Shown piece by piece: positions 19,700-29,007 of a DNA stretch of 64,000 bases. Position numbers and translations under genes: made by a program. The stretch is from Hyphomicrobiaceae bacterium. GTDB lineage: Bacteria > Pseudomonadota > Alphaproteobacteria > Rhizobiales > Hyphomicrobiaceae. The notes beneath the pieces are model-generated. The model was not told where the DNA came from and made no database searches. It saw nothing but the letters and a program-made list of their open reading frames with translations. The stretch spans positions 1-64,000 of the forward strand of contig JAHDXT010000010.1 in NCBI GenBank assembly GCA_023384095.1, in the 5' to 3' direction. The first letter of the stretch is position 1, and each line of letters opens with the position of its first letter.

Positions 19700-20665
19700 T
19701 CAGTCCACCTTGATGCCCTTCTCCTTGAAGTACTTGAGCGCGCCGGGATGGAACGGGATCCCGGACCGCTTCACCGACTGCAGCTCCGGCTTGATGTTGA
19801 GCGCCTCCTTGTGCACCTTGGCGAGATCCTCGCGCTTCTCGAGCAGGACCTTCGTGAGGTTGTAGGCGAGGTCTTCCGGCATGGCTTCATTGACCGCCAG
19901 GATGTTCCAGACAGTGATGTTGTTGGTATCCTTCTCCATACCCGAATAGGTGGCCTTCGGGATGCTGGCCTCGGCATAGAGCGGGCCGTACTTGGCGTTC
20001 ATCTTCTGCGTGAGCTGCGCGATCTCGACGAACTTGATCTTGGTGTTCGGCGTGGCGGCGAGATCCGTCACCGCCGCGGTGGGCAAGCCGCCGACCCAGA
20101 AGAAGGCCTCGATCTTCTTGTCCTTCATGGCATTGACGCTCTCGGCGACGCCGAGGCGCGCCTTCTCGATGTCCTTCTCGGGATCGAGGCCGGCCGCCTC
20201 GAGCACGCGGAAGGCGAACACCTCCGTCGCGCTGCCGGGCGAGCCGGTCGACACCCGCCGCCCCTTCAGGTCCTCGATCTTCTCGATCCCGGTCCCGTCG
20301 ATGGTCACGACATGCATGTGGTTCGGGTACATGACGGCGAGCGCGCGCACCGGCAGCTTGCTCGAGAACTTGCCCTTGCCGTTGATCGCGTCCCAGGCCG
20401 CATCGACCTGCGAGAACGCCATATCGGTCTTGCCGCTGCCGATGAGCTTCAAGTTGTCCACGGAGCCGCCGGTCACCTCCGCCGTCGCCGTGACGCCGGC
20501 AATCTCCTTGCCGATGATGCTGCCGAAGCCGCCGCCGAGCGGGTAATAGACGCCGCCGGTGCCGCCGGTCGCGATCGTCAACTGCTTGTTCTGGGCGCCG
20601 GCAGTCCCGGCACCGAGCGTGCCCAGGCTGACCGCCAGCAGAGCGGAAAGGATCCTGACTTTCAT
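19700..20665 (-). CDS. TAXI-family TRAP transporter solute-binding protein
   Basis: A 321-residue periplasmic binding protein with signal peptide (MKVRILSALLAV..., cleavage near AGAQN). The TAXI start TIATGGTGGVYYPLGGGF binds ligand in this family. The motif RVSTGSPGSATEVFAFRVLEAAG is also typical. It pairs with the fused permease downstream. Known TAXI ligands include glutamate and other carboxylates; the ligand is not predictable here. Confidence 0.94.
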   Translation of the reverse strand: MKVRILSALLAVSLGTLGAGTAGAQNKQLTIATGGTGGVYYPLGGGFGSIIGKEIAGVTATAEVTGGSVDNLKLIGSGKTDMAFSQVDAAWDAINGKGKFSSKLPVRALAVMYPNHMHVVTIDGTGIEKIEDLKGRRVSTGSPGSATEVFAFRVLEAAGLDPEKDIEKARLGVAESVNAMKDKKIEAFFWVGGLPTAAVTDLAATPNTKIKFVEIAQLTQKMNAKYGPLYAEASIPKATYSGMEKDTNNITVWNILAVNEAMPEDLAYNLTKVLLEKREDLAKVHKEALNIKPELQSVKRSGIPFHPGALKYFKEKGIKVD

Positions 20666-20758
20666 GATCTGGTTTTCTCCCTGACTGTGAGCGGCTGCCG
20701 AGCCGTCGTCTCCCGTGTGCTTCCGATGCCGCCTGTGGCGTGCGTTCCGCCCCTGCGG

Positions 20759-21733
20759 TCAAGTCGTGACGATCACCTTGCCGGTGGCTTCGCGCCGGTC
20801 CAGCAGCATGATCGCCTCGGCCGTCCTCGCCAGCGGAAACGCAGCGTGAGTGTGCGGTTTCAGCTCTCCGCTAGCAACCCATTTCAGCACCTTCTCGACG
20901 TTGCGGCGAAGCCGTCGCGGGTCTCGCCGCGCGGCTTCGCCCCAGAATATGCCTGCCACATCGCAGCTCTTGAGCAGGATCAGGTTGAGCGGGATGCTGG
21001 GGATGCTGCCCGCCGCAAACCCGATCACCAGAAAGCGCCCCATCCAGGCGATGGAGCGCAGCGCCGCCTCGGCGTGCGGTCCGCCCACGCAGTCATAGAC
21101 GACATCCACCCCGCGCCCGCCCGTGAGATCGCGCAAGCCCTGCTTCAGATCCGTCGTGGCATAGTTCAGCAGCAGGTCCGCGCCATGCTGGCGGCAGATC
21201 TCGAGCTTCTCCGGCGAGGAGGCGACGGCGATCACTTTGGCGCCGAGCAGCTTTGAAACTTCGATGGCGGCTAGCCCCGCACCTCCGGCGGCCCCGAGCA
21301 CTGCCACCGTCTCCCCGGCTTGCAGCCGTCCCCTTTCCTCGAGACCGTGCATGGCCGTCCCGTAGGTGACGCTGACACCGGCCGCGACGACGTCGCCGAC
21401 GGCGTCCGGCACGGGCACCACCTGCTCCTGCCGTACGATCACCAGCTCGCGCGCGCCGCCCCAGCCGAGGTAGGCGCAGACACGCTGGCCGGCCGTCAGT
21501 CCGTGGACGCCCTGTCCCACCGCATCGACCTCGCCCGCGATCTCTGCCGCCGGCGAGAAGGGCAGCTCCGGCTTGTACTGATACCTGCCGCGCGAGATCA
21601 GCGTGTCGAGGAAGTTGAGGCCGGCCGCTCTGACGCGCACGCGAACCTCGCCGGGTCCGGGCACCGGATCCGGCAACTCCTCGATGACGATGCCGCCAGG
21701 GCCATCCAGGGACTTGCAAAGGGCGGCTTTCAT
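20759..21733 (-). CDS. NADPH:quinone oxidoreductase-like MDR protein
   Basis: A 324-residue medium-chain reductase of the zinc-free quinone oxidoreductase type. It has an N-terminal GroES-like domain, GAAGGAGLAAIEVSKLLGA for NADPH binding near residue 150, and VDVVYDCVGG. The start at 21733 has the very strong AGGAGGTG site. It is 93 bp upstream of the TAXI gene and may start the QOR-TAXI-TRAP-SDR operon. The substrate could be a quinone or an enoyl compound. Confidence 0.88.
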   Translation of the reverse strand: MKAALCKSLDGPGGIVIEELPDPVPGPGEVRVRVRAAGLNFLDTLISRGRYQYKPELPFSPAAEIAGEVDAVGQGVHGLTAGQRVCAYLGWGGARELVIVRQEQVVPVPDAVGDVVAAGVSVTYGTAMHGLEERGRLQAGETVAVLGAAGGAGLAAIEVSKLLGAKVIAVASSPEKLEICRQHGADLLLNYATTDLKQGLRDLTGGRGVDVVYDCVGGPHAEAALRSIAWMGRFLVIGFAAGSIPSIPLNLILLKSCDVAGIFWGEAARRDPRRLRRNVEKVLKWVASGELKPHTHAAFPLARTAEAIMLLDRREATGKVIVTT

Positions 21734-21830
21734 ATGACACCTCCTGTCACGGCATGCGGCTGCCGGGGCGGCGCCGAACCTAAGGACAAGCGCCGGTCTC
21801 GGCCAGCCCCCTCGATCGAGAGCGAGCGTC

Positions 21831-22370
21831 ATGAGCCAGCAGAAGCCGTCGAGCGAGCGTCAGGGCTGGCCGCCCAAACCGCGCGGTTATTTCGCGATCG
21901 GCGCCGAGCGCATGTCCAAGGCGCTCAACCTCGGCAACATCATGCGCTCGGCCCATGCGTTCGGCGCCAGCTTCACGTTCACCATCGGCGCCACGTACCA
22001 GGCGCTCGAGGCGCGCTCCGACACCTCGCGCGGGCAATGGCATCTGCCGCATTACAACTGGGCCGGTCTGGAGGAGATGCGCCTGCCCCACGGCTGCAAG
22101 CTGGTCGGGATCGAGCTCGCCGACGACGCCGTCGACCTGCCGAGCTTCTGCCATCCGCTGCGCGCGGCCTATGTGCTCGGCCCGGAGCGCGGCTCGCTGT
22201 CCGAGGCCCTGCTGGCGCGCTGTGATCACGTCGTCAGGATCCCGACCGCCTTCTGCATCAATGTCGCAATGGCGGGCGCGATCGTCATGTATGATCGGGT
22301 CAGGACGCTGGCGCACTTCCCGGAGCGTACCGTGGGCACCGCGGACGCTGTCCACAGGACACCCTCGTGA
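21831..22370 (+). CDS. SpoU/TrmH-family RNA methyltransferase
   Basis: A 179-residue trefoil-knot (SPOUT) 2'-O-methyltransferase with all three motifs: NLGNIMRSAHAFGA, YVLGPERGSLS and IPTAFCINVAMAGAIVMYD. There is no extra N-terminal RNA-binding domain. The RNA target (tRNA or rRNA) cannot be assigned. It is divergent from the QOR gene across 97 bp. Confidence 0.9.
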   Translation: MSQQKPSSERQGWPPKPRGYFAIGAERMSKALNLGNIMRSAHAFGASFTFTIGATYQALEARSDTSRGQWHLPHYNWAGLEEMRLPHGCKLVGIELADDAVDLPSFCHPLRAAYVLGPERGSLSEALLARCDHVVRIPTAFCINVAMAGAIVMYDRVRTLAHFPERTVGTADAVHRTPS

Positions 22371-22444
22371 CAGGCCCCTCGGCCAGCCGCTATATGTTCG
22401 CTGACTGAGGCAGCGGCGCACCGCAGCCTCGTTCGCGAGGTGAG

Positions 22445-22951
22445 ATGCGAGGAATTTTCCGGGCCGCGGCTGCCGCCGCCATCCTGCTTGCGACCGCCGC
22501 CACGGCGCTCGCGCAGACGAAGCTGGTCGAGACGTTCAGCGACTGGGCCTTCTATTCGCACGACAGCTCGCCCACCCGCATCTGCTTCGCCGTCAGCGCG
22601 CCGCAGACGAGCGAGCCGGCCGGCGCCCGCCGCGACCGGATCTACTTCTATGTCTCGGCCTGGCCGCGCGAAGGCGTGCGATCCGAGGTGAGCGTCAAGA
22701 TCGGCTATCCGTTCCGGAAGGGCTCGGAGGCGATGATCACCATCGGGACCGAGGCATTCAAGCTCTTCACGCACGAGGAGCGCGCCTTCGTCGACGACCC
22801 GATCGAGGAGCTGAAGCTCATCGAGGCCATGAAGAAGGGTGCGACGATGGTCGTGCAGGGGATGTCCGAACGCGGTACCGCCACGAAGGACACATTCTCG
22901 CTGGCGGGCGTCAGCAAGGCCGTCCAGACGCTGACGACAGAATGCAACTGA
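22445..22951 (+). CDS. Invasion-associated locus B (IalB) family protein
   Basis: A 168-residue secreted protein with signal peptide (MRGIFRAAAAAAILLATAATALAQ, shown across about residues 1-24). The IalB core follows: TFSDWAFYSH, CFAVSAPQ, RIYFYVSAWP, VSVKIGYPFRKGS and KGATMVVQGMSERGT. Two cysteines (one in RICFAV, one at TTECN) probably form a disulphide. The family name comes from Bartonella; most homologues are in free-living species and the role is unknown. Confidence 0.9.
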   Translation: MRGIFRAAAAAAILLATAATALAQTKLVETFSDWAFYSHDSSPTRICFAVSAPQTSEPAGARRDRIYFYVSAWPREGVRSEVSVKIGYPFRKGSEAMITIGTEAFKLFTHEERAFVDDPIEELKLIEAMKKGATMVVQGMSERGTATKDTFSLAGVSKAVQTLTTECN

Positions 22952-22955
22952 GGGC

Positions 22956-23618
22956 TCAGCCGGGACTGCCGGCGCGAAGCCTGCTGCGAAGCTGGATGTA
23001 GAGCGCGCCTTCGCCGCCGTGGCGCGGATGAGCCTGGGTGACGCTGACGATCACCGCCCGCAGCTCGGGTTGGGCCAGCCAGAGCGGCACGCTGCGCTTC
23101 AGCACGCCGCGCCCGGCCCGGTCCGGCATCTCGAAAGGGAGATCGCGGGCATCTGCGGCGCCGCCCTTTCCCGTTATGACCAGCAGGTAGCGTTGCCCGC
23201 GCGCGTAGCAGCCGAGCACGAATTTGCGGAGCGCCGCGTGCGCTTCGCCGGCCCGCATGCCGTGCAGATCGAGACGCGCTTCGATTTCGACGCGGCCGCT
23301 CGACAGGCGCCGGACCTGCCGCCGGTCGAGCGCGGCCGGCGGCGGCAGGTTGCGCTCGAGCGGCCGATGAGCCGGAAGGCCACTCGCGTCGGACGCTTTG
23401 GCTATCACGGCCCCGGCCGTCCCGGGCTTGGCGATCCGCTTCGGCGGCGAAGTCGCAGGAAGCCCTGGCTCGGCCGAGGGCTTCGGCTCATCTGCCGCGT
23501 GCACGCGCGGCTTCTTGCGGAAGGGCTTCAGCCCTCGCGCCACGGACATCCACAGCGCCTCGTCCTCCTGGGTCAGCAAACGCTGCTGGGTGCGGGGAGG
23601 ACGCCCGGGGCGGCTCAT
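22956..23618 (-). CDS. Smr-domain protein
   Basis: A 220-residue protein with a basic, Pro/Lys-rich N-terminal half (about 1-100) and a C-terminal Smr domain. The Smr motif DLHGMRAGEAHAALRKF and LVITGKGG are intact, and a late HGGEGALYIQLR block is also present. Smr domains are often nucleases. Its ATG overlaps the mltA stop (ATGA), so the two are probably translationally coupled. Confidence 0.9.
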   Translation of the reverse strand: MSRPGRPPRTQQRLLTQEDEALWMSVARGLKPFRKKPRVHAADEPKPSAEPGLPATSPPKRIAKPGTAGAVIAKASDASGLPAHRPLERNLPPPAALDRRQVRRLSSGRVEIEARLDLHGMRAGEAHAALRKFVLGCYARGQRYLLVITGKGGAADARDLPFEMPDRAGRGVLKRSVPLWLAQPELRAVIVSVTQAHPRHGGEGALYIQLRSRLRAGSPG

Positions 23619-24727
23619 GGCGAGCAAGCTGCTTTCGGGGCGCCACGCGGCAGGAGGACGTAGAAGTTGCCGGCATGCCGGGTCGTGCCGGCCCGCTGGC
23701 CGGCCTCGGGACCCGAGCCGAAGTAGATGTCGCCGCGCTCCGGCCCCCTGATCGCCGAGCCCACGTCCTGGGCGATCATCAGCCGCTGGAACGGTCTGCC
23801 TTCCGCGCCGCCATGCAGACCCGGAGCAACGACGTAGATCGGGGTGCCGAGGACATGGACGCCGGCATCGACGGCCAGGCTCCGGCCCGGCGTCAGCGGG
23901 ATGCCCATGACGCCGAGCGCCGACTGCGACTCGGAGCCCGCAAGCTCGCGGAAGAAGACGTAGGAGGCGTTCTGCCACATCGCCTGCCGGCCTCGCTCGG
24001 GATCGGCCTGTAGCCAGCGCGTCAGCGCGTCCATGGTGACCTGGTCGGCCGTGAACGTTCCCGTCTCGACGAGGTATCGGCCGATCGACGTATAGGGATG
24101 GCCGTTCTTGCCGTCGTAGGTCAGCCGGACGCTCGCGCCTTCCGACAGCACGATCAGACCCGAGCCCTGGACATGCATGAAGAAGGCCTCGACCGGATCG
24201 GCGAGGTAAAGAAGCTCGAGCCCGCGGCCCGCGAGCGCGCCCGACTCGATTTCAGCCCGCGTCGCGTAGGGGGCGACGCCGTCTCCGGCCTTGCGCGCGT
24301 GCGTGAGCGCCGCGCCGGTCGTGCCGCGCATGGATTCGTCGACGAGATTGACGAGATCCGGCGGCCGCCGGTAGACCGGCGTCTGATAGCGCCCTTGCCG
24401 CGTCCGCGAGCCGGCGAGGACCGGCTCATAGTAGCCCGTCAGCAGGCCCTGGGGCCGCTCATGCACCACGCGGTGCGGCGTGAACCGCGCCTCGAAGAAG
24501 CGCCGCGCCCCGTCCGCGCCGCTGCCAGCCAGTGCCCGCGCTTCACCGCAGAGGCTGGCCAGATCGCGGGCCGCGTCCTGCCCGGAAGCAGCGCGCGGCG
24601 AGGCTGCCGCGGTCAGGCGGTCGCAGGAGCGGACGAACGACGCTATCGCGGCCGCGTGATCGTCCTCCTCCCAACCGGAGAGGTCGGCGAAACGGACAGC
24701 CACGAAGCTCACTTGGGAACGGGTCAT
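23615..24727 (-). CDS. mltA: Membrane-bound lytic murein transglycosylase A
   Basis: A 370-residue MltA protein that cleaves peptidoglycan to 1,6-anhydro products. The MltA domain (YYEPVLAGSRTRQGRYQTPVY, then MHVQGSGLI) is followed by the 3D domain, with the catalytic Asp region in AQDVGSAIRGPERGDIYFG. The N-terminus begins almost directly in family sequence. I see neither signal peptide nor lipobox, and no alternative start upstream in frame that supplies one. Export of this enzyme is therefore unexplained. It is in an operon with smr. Confidence 0.92.
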   Translation of the reverse strand: MTRSQVSFVAVRFADLSGWEEDDHAAAIASFVRSCDRLTAAASPRAASGQDAARDLASLCGEARALAGSGADGARRFFEARFTPHRVVHERPQGLLTGYYEPVLAGSRTRQGRYQTPVYRRPPDLVNLVDESMRGTTGAALTHARKAGDGVAPYATRAEIESGALAGRGLELLYLADPVEAFFMHVQGSGLIVLSEGASVRLTYDGKNGHPYTSIGRYLVETGTFTADQVTMDALTRWLQADPERGRQAMWQNASYVFFRELAGSESQSALGVMGIPLTPGRSLAVDAGVHVLGTPIYVVAPGLHGGAEGRPFQRLMIAQDVGSAIRGPERGDIYFGSGPEAGQRAGTTRHAGNFYVLLPRGAPKAACSP

Positions 24728-24826
24728 GAGGTGGCGACAGCGGGGATGCGGCAGGGCCGCGCGAAGCGCCTGCGCCAGGCCGCAACCGCATGACCCTGCG
24801 CCGACGGCAATGCTCCGAATACGACG

Positions 24827-25564
24827 CTAATTCGGCGCCTGGGTCGCGATGAGGCGCCAGTTGGGGTTCCGCGAAGTGGTGTCACGCGCAAATGTCCAGA
24901 TATCGGTCACCTCGCGGATGCGCTGAGGATCCCCGGAGACGACCTGACCTCCGGAATCTCTGGTTGCCGAGATCAATTGGCTGACGAACTTCACCGTCAC
25001 GTGCGCGGTCGTGCCTTTCAGCTCCGCCTCAACGATCTCGGCCTTGTTGATCCCGACGAAGCTCTGGTCGATCTGCTCGGCGCGGCTCTCGCGATCCGCA
25101 ATGGCAGCGACGAAACTGTCGAACACCTCCCGGCTCAGCAGGTCCTTCAGCATCTTCCGGTTGCCTTCGGCGAACGCGGTGACGATCATCTCGTAGGCCT
25201 GCTTGGCCCCGCGCACGAACTGCTCGGGATCGAACGAAGGATCGGCTCTGGCGATGTGCAGCAATGCCTGCTCCAGGAACGCGTTGCCGCCGGCGAAGTT
25301 TCTGACGCGGGTTTCGGCATCGGCTGCGGCGCTCTGCTCGTGTCCGCCGACGGTCGCGGCCTCGCGCTCCCGCCGGGGCAGCGTGACCACCTTGCCTTTG
25401 GCCGCCGCGGCACGCTCCCTCGCCTCCTGCTGCGCCCTGGCCTGGCGCTCGAAACGGGCATCCTCGTCGCCCGTCCGCCGACCCAGTACGCTGCGGAGCT
25501 TGAGGATCACGACCACAGCGACGATCAGGAACAGGAGCGTAATGACGTCGATTCTGCCATCCAT
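24827..25564 (-). CDS. Tim44-domain inner-membrane adaptor (TimA-like)
   Basis: A 245-residue protein. Residues about 6-25 form a single N-terminal membrane segment (VITLLFLIVAVVVILKL). A charged, Ala/Arg/Gln-rich coiled region follows to about residue 80, then a Tim44-like (NTF2-fold) domain with VTDIWTFARD...NPNWRLIATQ. In alphaproteobacteria this family is thought to be related to mitochondrial Tim44 and to act at the inner membrane. It is divergent from fxsA, next to secB. Confidence 0.88.
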   Translation of the reverse strand: MDGRIDVITLLFLIVAVVVILKLRSVLGRRTGDEDARFERQARAQQEARERAAAAKGKVVTLPRREREAATVGGHEQSAAADAETRVRNFAGGNAFLEQALLHIARADPSFDPEQFVRGAKQAYEMIVTAFAEGNRKMLKDLLSREVFDSFVAAIADRESRAEQIDQSFVGINKAEIVEAELKGTTAHVTVKFVSQLISATRDSGGQVVSGDPQRIREVTDIWTFARDTTSRNPNWRLIATQAPN

Positions 25565-25794
25565 CTGAAGGTGCTTTCGTGGCGAGGACCAGGTGACGAC
25601 TTGATGTATGATGACGACAGGGAAGGGTCTAGGGTCCGAGGCGATGAAATCGTCGCGTGCTCGAAGCCGCGGCTACTGGTCCTTGAGCCTTGCAACTTAG
25701 GGCATTGCGTCGCGCAAGCCAACCGGAATGACTTCGGTCGCCGGCCCCGCCGGCCGAAGCAGGGCACCGCCGGGGCGCGAGCGGAAAGGGGATA

Positions 25795-26313
25795 ATGCGC
25801 CTTGCACTCCTACTGATCCTCGTTGCGATTCCGCTGCTGGAGCTGGCGGTTCTGATCCGCGCCGGCCAGCTCATCGGCGTGGCGCCGACGCTGGCGATCG
25901 TCGTCGGGACCGCGCTGCTCGGACTGGTTGTGGTCAGGCAGCAGGGTTTCTCGATCGTGAGCCGCGCCCGGGAAGCGATCTCCAGCGGACGGCCGCCGAT
26001 CATGCCGGTCGCGGAAGGCGCGCTGGTGCTCTTCGCCGGCGGCCTGCTGATTCTCCCCGGTCTGATCGGGGATGCGATCGGGCTTGTGCTGCTGATCCCG
26101 CCGGTCAGACGGGCGATTGCAGCCTGGAGCCTCGGCCGGTTCGCCTCGGAGGGAGCATCCCGGCTCAAGGTCTTCACGCGGTCGCGGAGAGACCGGCGAG
26201 CAGAGCGGCGTGACGACCGGGAGCCGAGGCAGAGGAAGCCGGGGCCGATCATCGAAGGCGAGTACACGCGGATCGACGAGCCCAAGGACGACCGTCGGAA
26301 CTCGAAAAGCTAG
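25795..26313 (+). CDS. fxsA: FxsA family membrane protein
   Basis: A 172-residue protein with hydrophobic helices near residues 1-20, 25-45 and 75-100. It carries the FxsA pattern GLVVVRQQG and LLILPGLIGDAIGLVLLIPPVR. The tail is polar and Arg/Asp-rich. In E. coli FxsA overproduction relieves F-plasmid exclusion of phage T7; the normal role is unknown. GGAAAGGGG precedes the ATG. Confidence 0.9.
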   Translation: MRLALLLILVAIPLLELAVLIRAGQLIGVAPTLAIVVGTALLGLVVVRQQGFSIVSRAREAISSGRPPIMPVAEGALVLFAGGLLILPGLIGDAIGLVLLIPPVRRAIAAWSLGRFASEGASRLKVFTRSRRDRRAERRDDREPRQRKPGPIIEGEYTRIDEPKDDRRNSKS

Positions 26314-26450
26314 GCGACCCCGCGCCCACAGCGGCCGGTGGAGCATTTCGATGATAGCGGAACTGGGCGTTGCGGCGGGGGAGCCGCCATGATAGCCAGC
26401 GCCGTGTGACACACGGGAGCGGCCCACAAGGCGCAAGAGAGGTCCACAGC

Positions 26451-26960
26451 ATGGCCGAGCAAGCGAACAACGGAACCAGCGGCGCGCCCGGCGCCGGCGC
26501 CGCTCAGCCGCCGTTCCAGGCGCGCGTCGTGGGCCAGTACATCAAGGATCTGTCGTTCGAGAACCCGAACATCGGCAAGCTCGTGCAATCGCCGGGCGAC
26601 AACCCGAATCTGAAGCTCGAAGTCAACGTGAATGCCACCCGCGTCGGCGACGACCTTTACGAGAGCGCCATCGACTTCAAGGCGAACGCCAGCAACAAGT
26701 CGGGCGTGATCTACGAGCTCGAGCTGGTCTACGCGGGATTGTTCAAGGTCGAGAACGTCCCGCAGCAGGCCCTCGAACCCTTCCTGCTCATCAACTGCCC
26801 CTCGCTCCTGTTCCCGTTCCTGCGGCGCCTGGCTGCCGATCTCACGCGAGAAGGCGGGTTCCCGCCGCTGCTGCTCGACCCGATCGACTTCGCCGGGCTC
26901 TACGTCCGCCGCCAGCAGCGGGCGGCCGCGCCGAAAGCGGAACCGGCTCCAAAGACCTGA
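26451..26960 (+). CDS. secB: Protein-export chaperone SecB
   Basis: A 169-residue tetrameric chaperone that keeps preproteins unfolded and hands them to SecA. Conserved blocks are YIKDLSFENPN, VYAGLFKVENV, LLINCPSLLFPFLRR and GGFPPLLLDPIDFAGLY. ATG 26451 follows AAGAGAGGT and is preferred to an upstream in-frame ATG. The neighbourhood (Tim44, FxsA, DnaQ) is standard for the lineage. Confidence 0.97.
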   Translation: MAEQANNGTSGAPGAGAAQPPFQARVVGQYIKDLSFENPNIGKLVQSPGDNPNLKLEVNVNATRVGDDLYESAIDFKANASNKSGVIYELELVYAGLFKVENVPQQALEPFLLINCPSLLFPFLRRLAADLTREGGFPPLLLDPIDFAGLYVRRQQRAAAPKAEPAPKT

Positions 26961-26990
26961 TCCGGACACGGCATCGGCGGCTGCGCGAGG

Positions 26991-27710
26991 TCAGCTCATC
27001 TCCCGCGCGCCGTCCATATACCGACGCCAGATCGCATCCTGGCCCAGCGTCTCCACGAACGCGCGATGCAGCGCCTCTGCGTCGGGCGTCAATCGCGTCG
27101 GCAGCGGCGCCGGCCGCGGCCGGGCGGCAAGGATACCGCCAGCGCCGGCCAGGGCCGCCGGAGCAGACTGCTGGCCGAGCACGAGCCGCGCCTGCCGCTC
27201 ACCCAGCAGCTCGACGTAGACCTCGGCCAGCAGCGCCGAATCCATCAGGGCGCCGTGCTTGACCCGCTTCGAGTTGTCGATGCCGTAGCGCTTGCAGAGC
27301 GCATCGAGGCTGTTGGGGCCCGCCGGATGCTTGCGCCGCGCCAGCACCAATGTGTCGATCAAGCGCTCCACGCCGATCGGCAGCCGCCCGGCCCTCTCGA
27401 GCTCCATGTTGATGAAGCCGATATCGAAGCTGGCGTTGTGAATCACCAGCGCCGCATCGCCGATGAACGCGAGAAAATCGCCCGCGACAGCGGCGAACGA
27501 CGGCTTGTCCTTCAGAAAACCGGTCGAGATGCCGTGGACGGCCTCGGCGTCGGGGTGGACCTCACGGTCCTCGGGATTGATGAAGCGATGGAATTCCTGC
27601 CCGGACGGGATGCGGTTGACGAGCTCGAGGCACCCGATCTCGATCAGTCTGTCACCCCGCCTGGCGTCGAGTCCCGTCGTCTCGGTGTCGAGCACGATCT
27701 CCCGCTGCAT
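26991..27710 (-). CDS. dnaQ: DNA polymerase III epsilon subunit (proofreading exonuclease)
   Basis: A 239-residue DEDDh exonuclease. Motif I is LDTETTGLD near residue 6, motif II is IHNASFDIGFIN, and motif III is KHGALMDSALLAEVY. A C-terminal tail for binding the alpha subunit is present. It is the last gene in a minus-strand run ppsR-maf-coaE-dnaQ leading away from the predicted origin. Confidence 0.96.
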   Translation of the reverse strand: MQREIVLDTETTGLDARRGDRLIEIGCLELVNRIPSGQEFHRFINPEDREVHPDAEAVHGISTGFLKDKPSFAAVAGDFLAFIGDAALVIHNASFDIGFINMELERAGRLPIGVERLIDTLVLARRKHPAGPNSLDALCKRYGIDNSKRVKHGALMDSALLAEVYVELLGERQARLVLGQQSAPAALAGAGGILAARPRPAPLPTRLTPDAEALHRAFVETLGQDAIWRRYMDGAREMS

Positions 27711-27742
27711 GCTCCTGGCCCCCCGGCCCGATCAATCCGTCG

Positions 27743-28357
27743 TCAGCTCCAGAACTGCTGGTAGGCGCGGCCGCCGCGGTTCCGAAGCACCTCGACGATA
27801 GCATCGATCCGGGCATGGCTCTCCTCGATGCTGCCCCCCGTATCCACAACGAAATCGGCACGGCGACGCTTTTCGGCGTCCGGCATCTGCCGGTTGAGGA
27901 TGGCGTCGAGCTTGCTCTGCGTCATGCGGGGGCGCTGCAGCACGCGCTCGCGCTGGACCTTGGCCGGCGCGCTCACCACGACCGTGACGTCGACGCGGGC
28001 ATCGCCTCCGGTCTCGAACAGCAGGGGGATTTCGAGCACTGCCATGGTCGCGCCCTGCTCGAAGCTCTTGCGCAGGAATTCGCGCTCCGCCGCCTGCACC
28101 AGGGGATGCACGATCGACTCGAGCCGCTTCAGGCCATGAGCATCGCCGAGCACGGCCTGCCCGAGCTTCACCCGGTCGACCTTGCCCGCGGACGTCGTGC
28201 CGGGAAACGCCGCCTCGATGGCTGCGGCGGCCTCGCCCTCGTAAAGCCGGTGGACGATGGCGTCGGCATCGCATACCGGCACTCCGAGCGCCAGAAACCG
28301 ATCGGCGATCGTCGACTTGCCCATCCCGATCGAGCCAGTGAAGCCGATCACGACCAT
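27743..28357 (-). CDS. coaE: Dephospho-CoA kinase
   Basis: A 204-residue kinase for the last step of coenzyme A synthesis. The P-loop GSIGMGKST is at the N-terminus, followed by DADAIVHRLY. The start at 28357 has GGGAGAT 6 bp upstream. The open frame extends further upstream without family similarity. Confidence 0.96.
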   Translation of the reverse strand: MVVIGFTGSIGMGKSTIADRFLALGVPVCDADAIVHRLYEGEAAAAIEAAFPGTTSAGKVDRVKLGQAVLGDAHGLKRLESIVHPLVQAAEREFLRKSFEQGATMAVLEIPLLFETGGDARVDVTVVVSAPAKVQRERVLQRPRMTQSKLDAILNRQMPDAEKRRRADFVVDTGGSIEESHARIDAIVEVLRNRGGRAYQQFWS

Positions 28358-28385
28358 GTTCGATCTCCCGCCTGCCCTGTCGTTC

Positions 28386-29003
28386 TCATTCCGGAATTGC
28401 CTCTCGCGCGCGGAGCTCGCCGATGAGCGGCAGCAGCGGCAGACCGAGGATCGAGAAGTAGTCGCCCTCGATCCGCTCGAAGAGCTGGATGCCGGGCCCT
28501 TCCAGCTTATAAGCGCCGACCGAGTCGAGCACGTCGCCGCCGGCCTGGGCGAGATAGCTGCCAAGGAATGCGATCGAGAATGCGCGCATCGTCAGGTGGG
28601 CGGTCTCGACCATGGCCCATCGCACCTCGCCCTTGCCGGCGATCGCGACGGCGCTGTGGAGCTGATGCGTGCGCCCGCGGAGCGCGAGCAGCGTCTCGCG
28701 CGCTGCCCCCATGCTGCCGGGCTTGCCGAAGAGCTCGCCGCTGCAGGAGAGGACCTGGTCCGCGCCGATGACGACGGCCTCCGGATGGCGCGCGCTCACA
28801 TCCTCGGCCTTCGCGCGGGCCAGGATCTCCGCCAGGTCACCCGGCTCGACGGTTTCGCCGTCGGCGGTCAGCGTCTCCCGGACCACCGCCTCGTCGACGC
28901 ATGCGGCATCGGCGGTGAAGTCGATGCCCGCGGCCTTCAGCAGGCGCCGTCGCGTGGGGCTCGACGATGCGAGAATGATGGAGTGCGGCACCGGGTCAGC
29001 CAT
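28386..29003 (-). CDS. maf: Maf family nucleotide pyrophosphatase
   Basis: A 205-residue Maf/Ham1-fold enzyme that hydrolyses non-canonical or specific NTPs. The signature ILASSSPTRRRLLKAAGI is at the N-terminus, VIGADQVL follows near residue 75, and DSVGAYKLEGPG is near 160. It lies 4 bp downstream of ppsR, so it is almost certainly cotranscribed. Confidence 0.95.
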   Translation of the reverse strand: MADPVPHSIILASSSPTRRRLLKAAGIDFTADAACVDEAVVRETLTADGETVEPGDLAEILARAKAEDVSARHPEAVVIGADQVLSCSGELFGKPGSMGAARETLLALRGRTHQLHSAVAIAGKGEVRWAMVETAHLTMRAFSIAFLGSYLAQAGGDVLDSVGAYKLEGPGIQLFERIEGDYFSILGLPLLPLIGELRAREAIPE

Positions 29004-29007
29004 CGCT

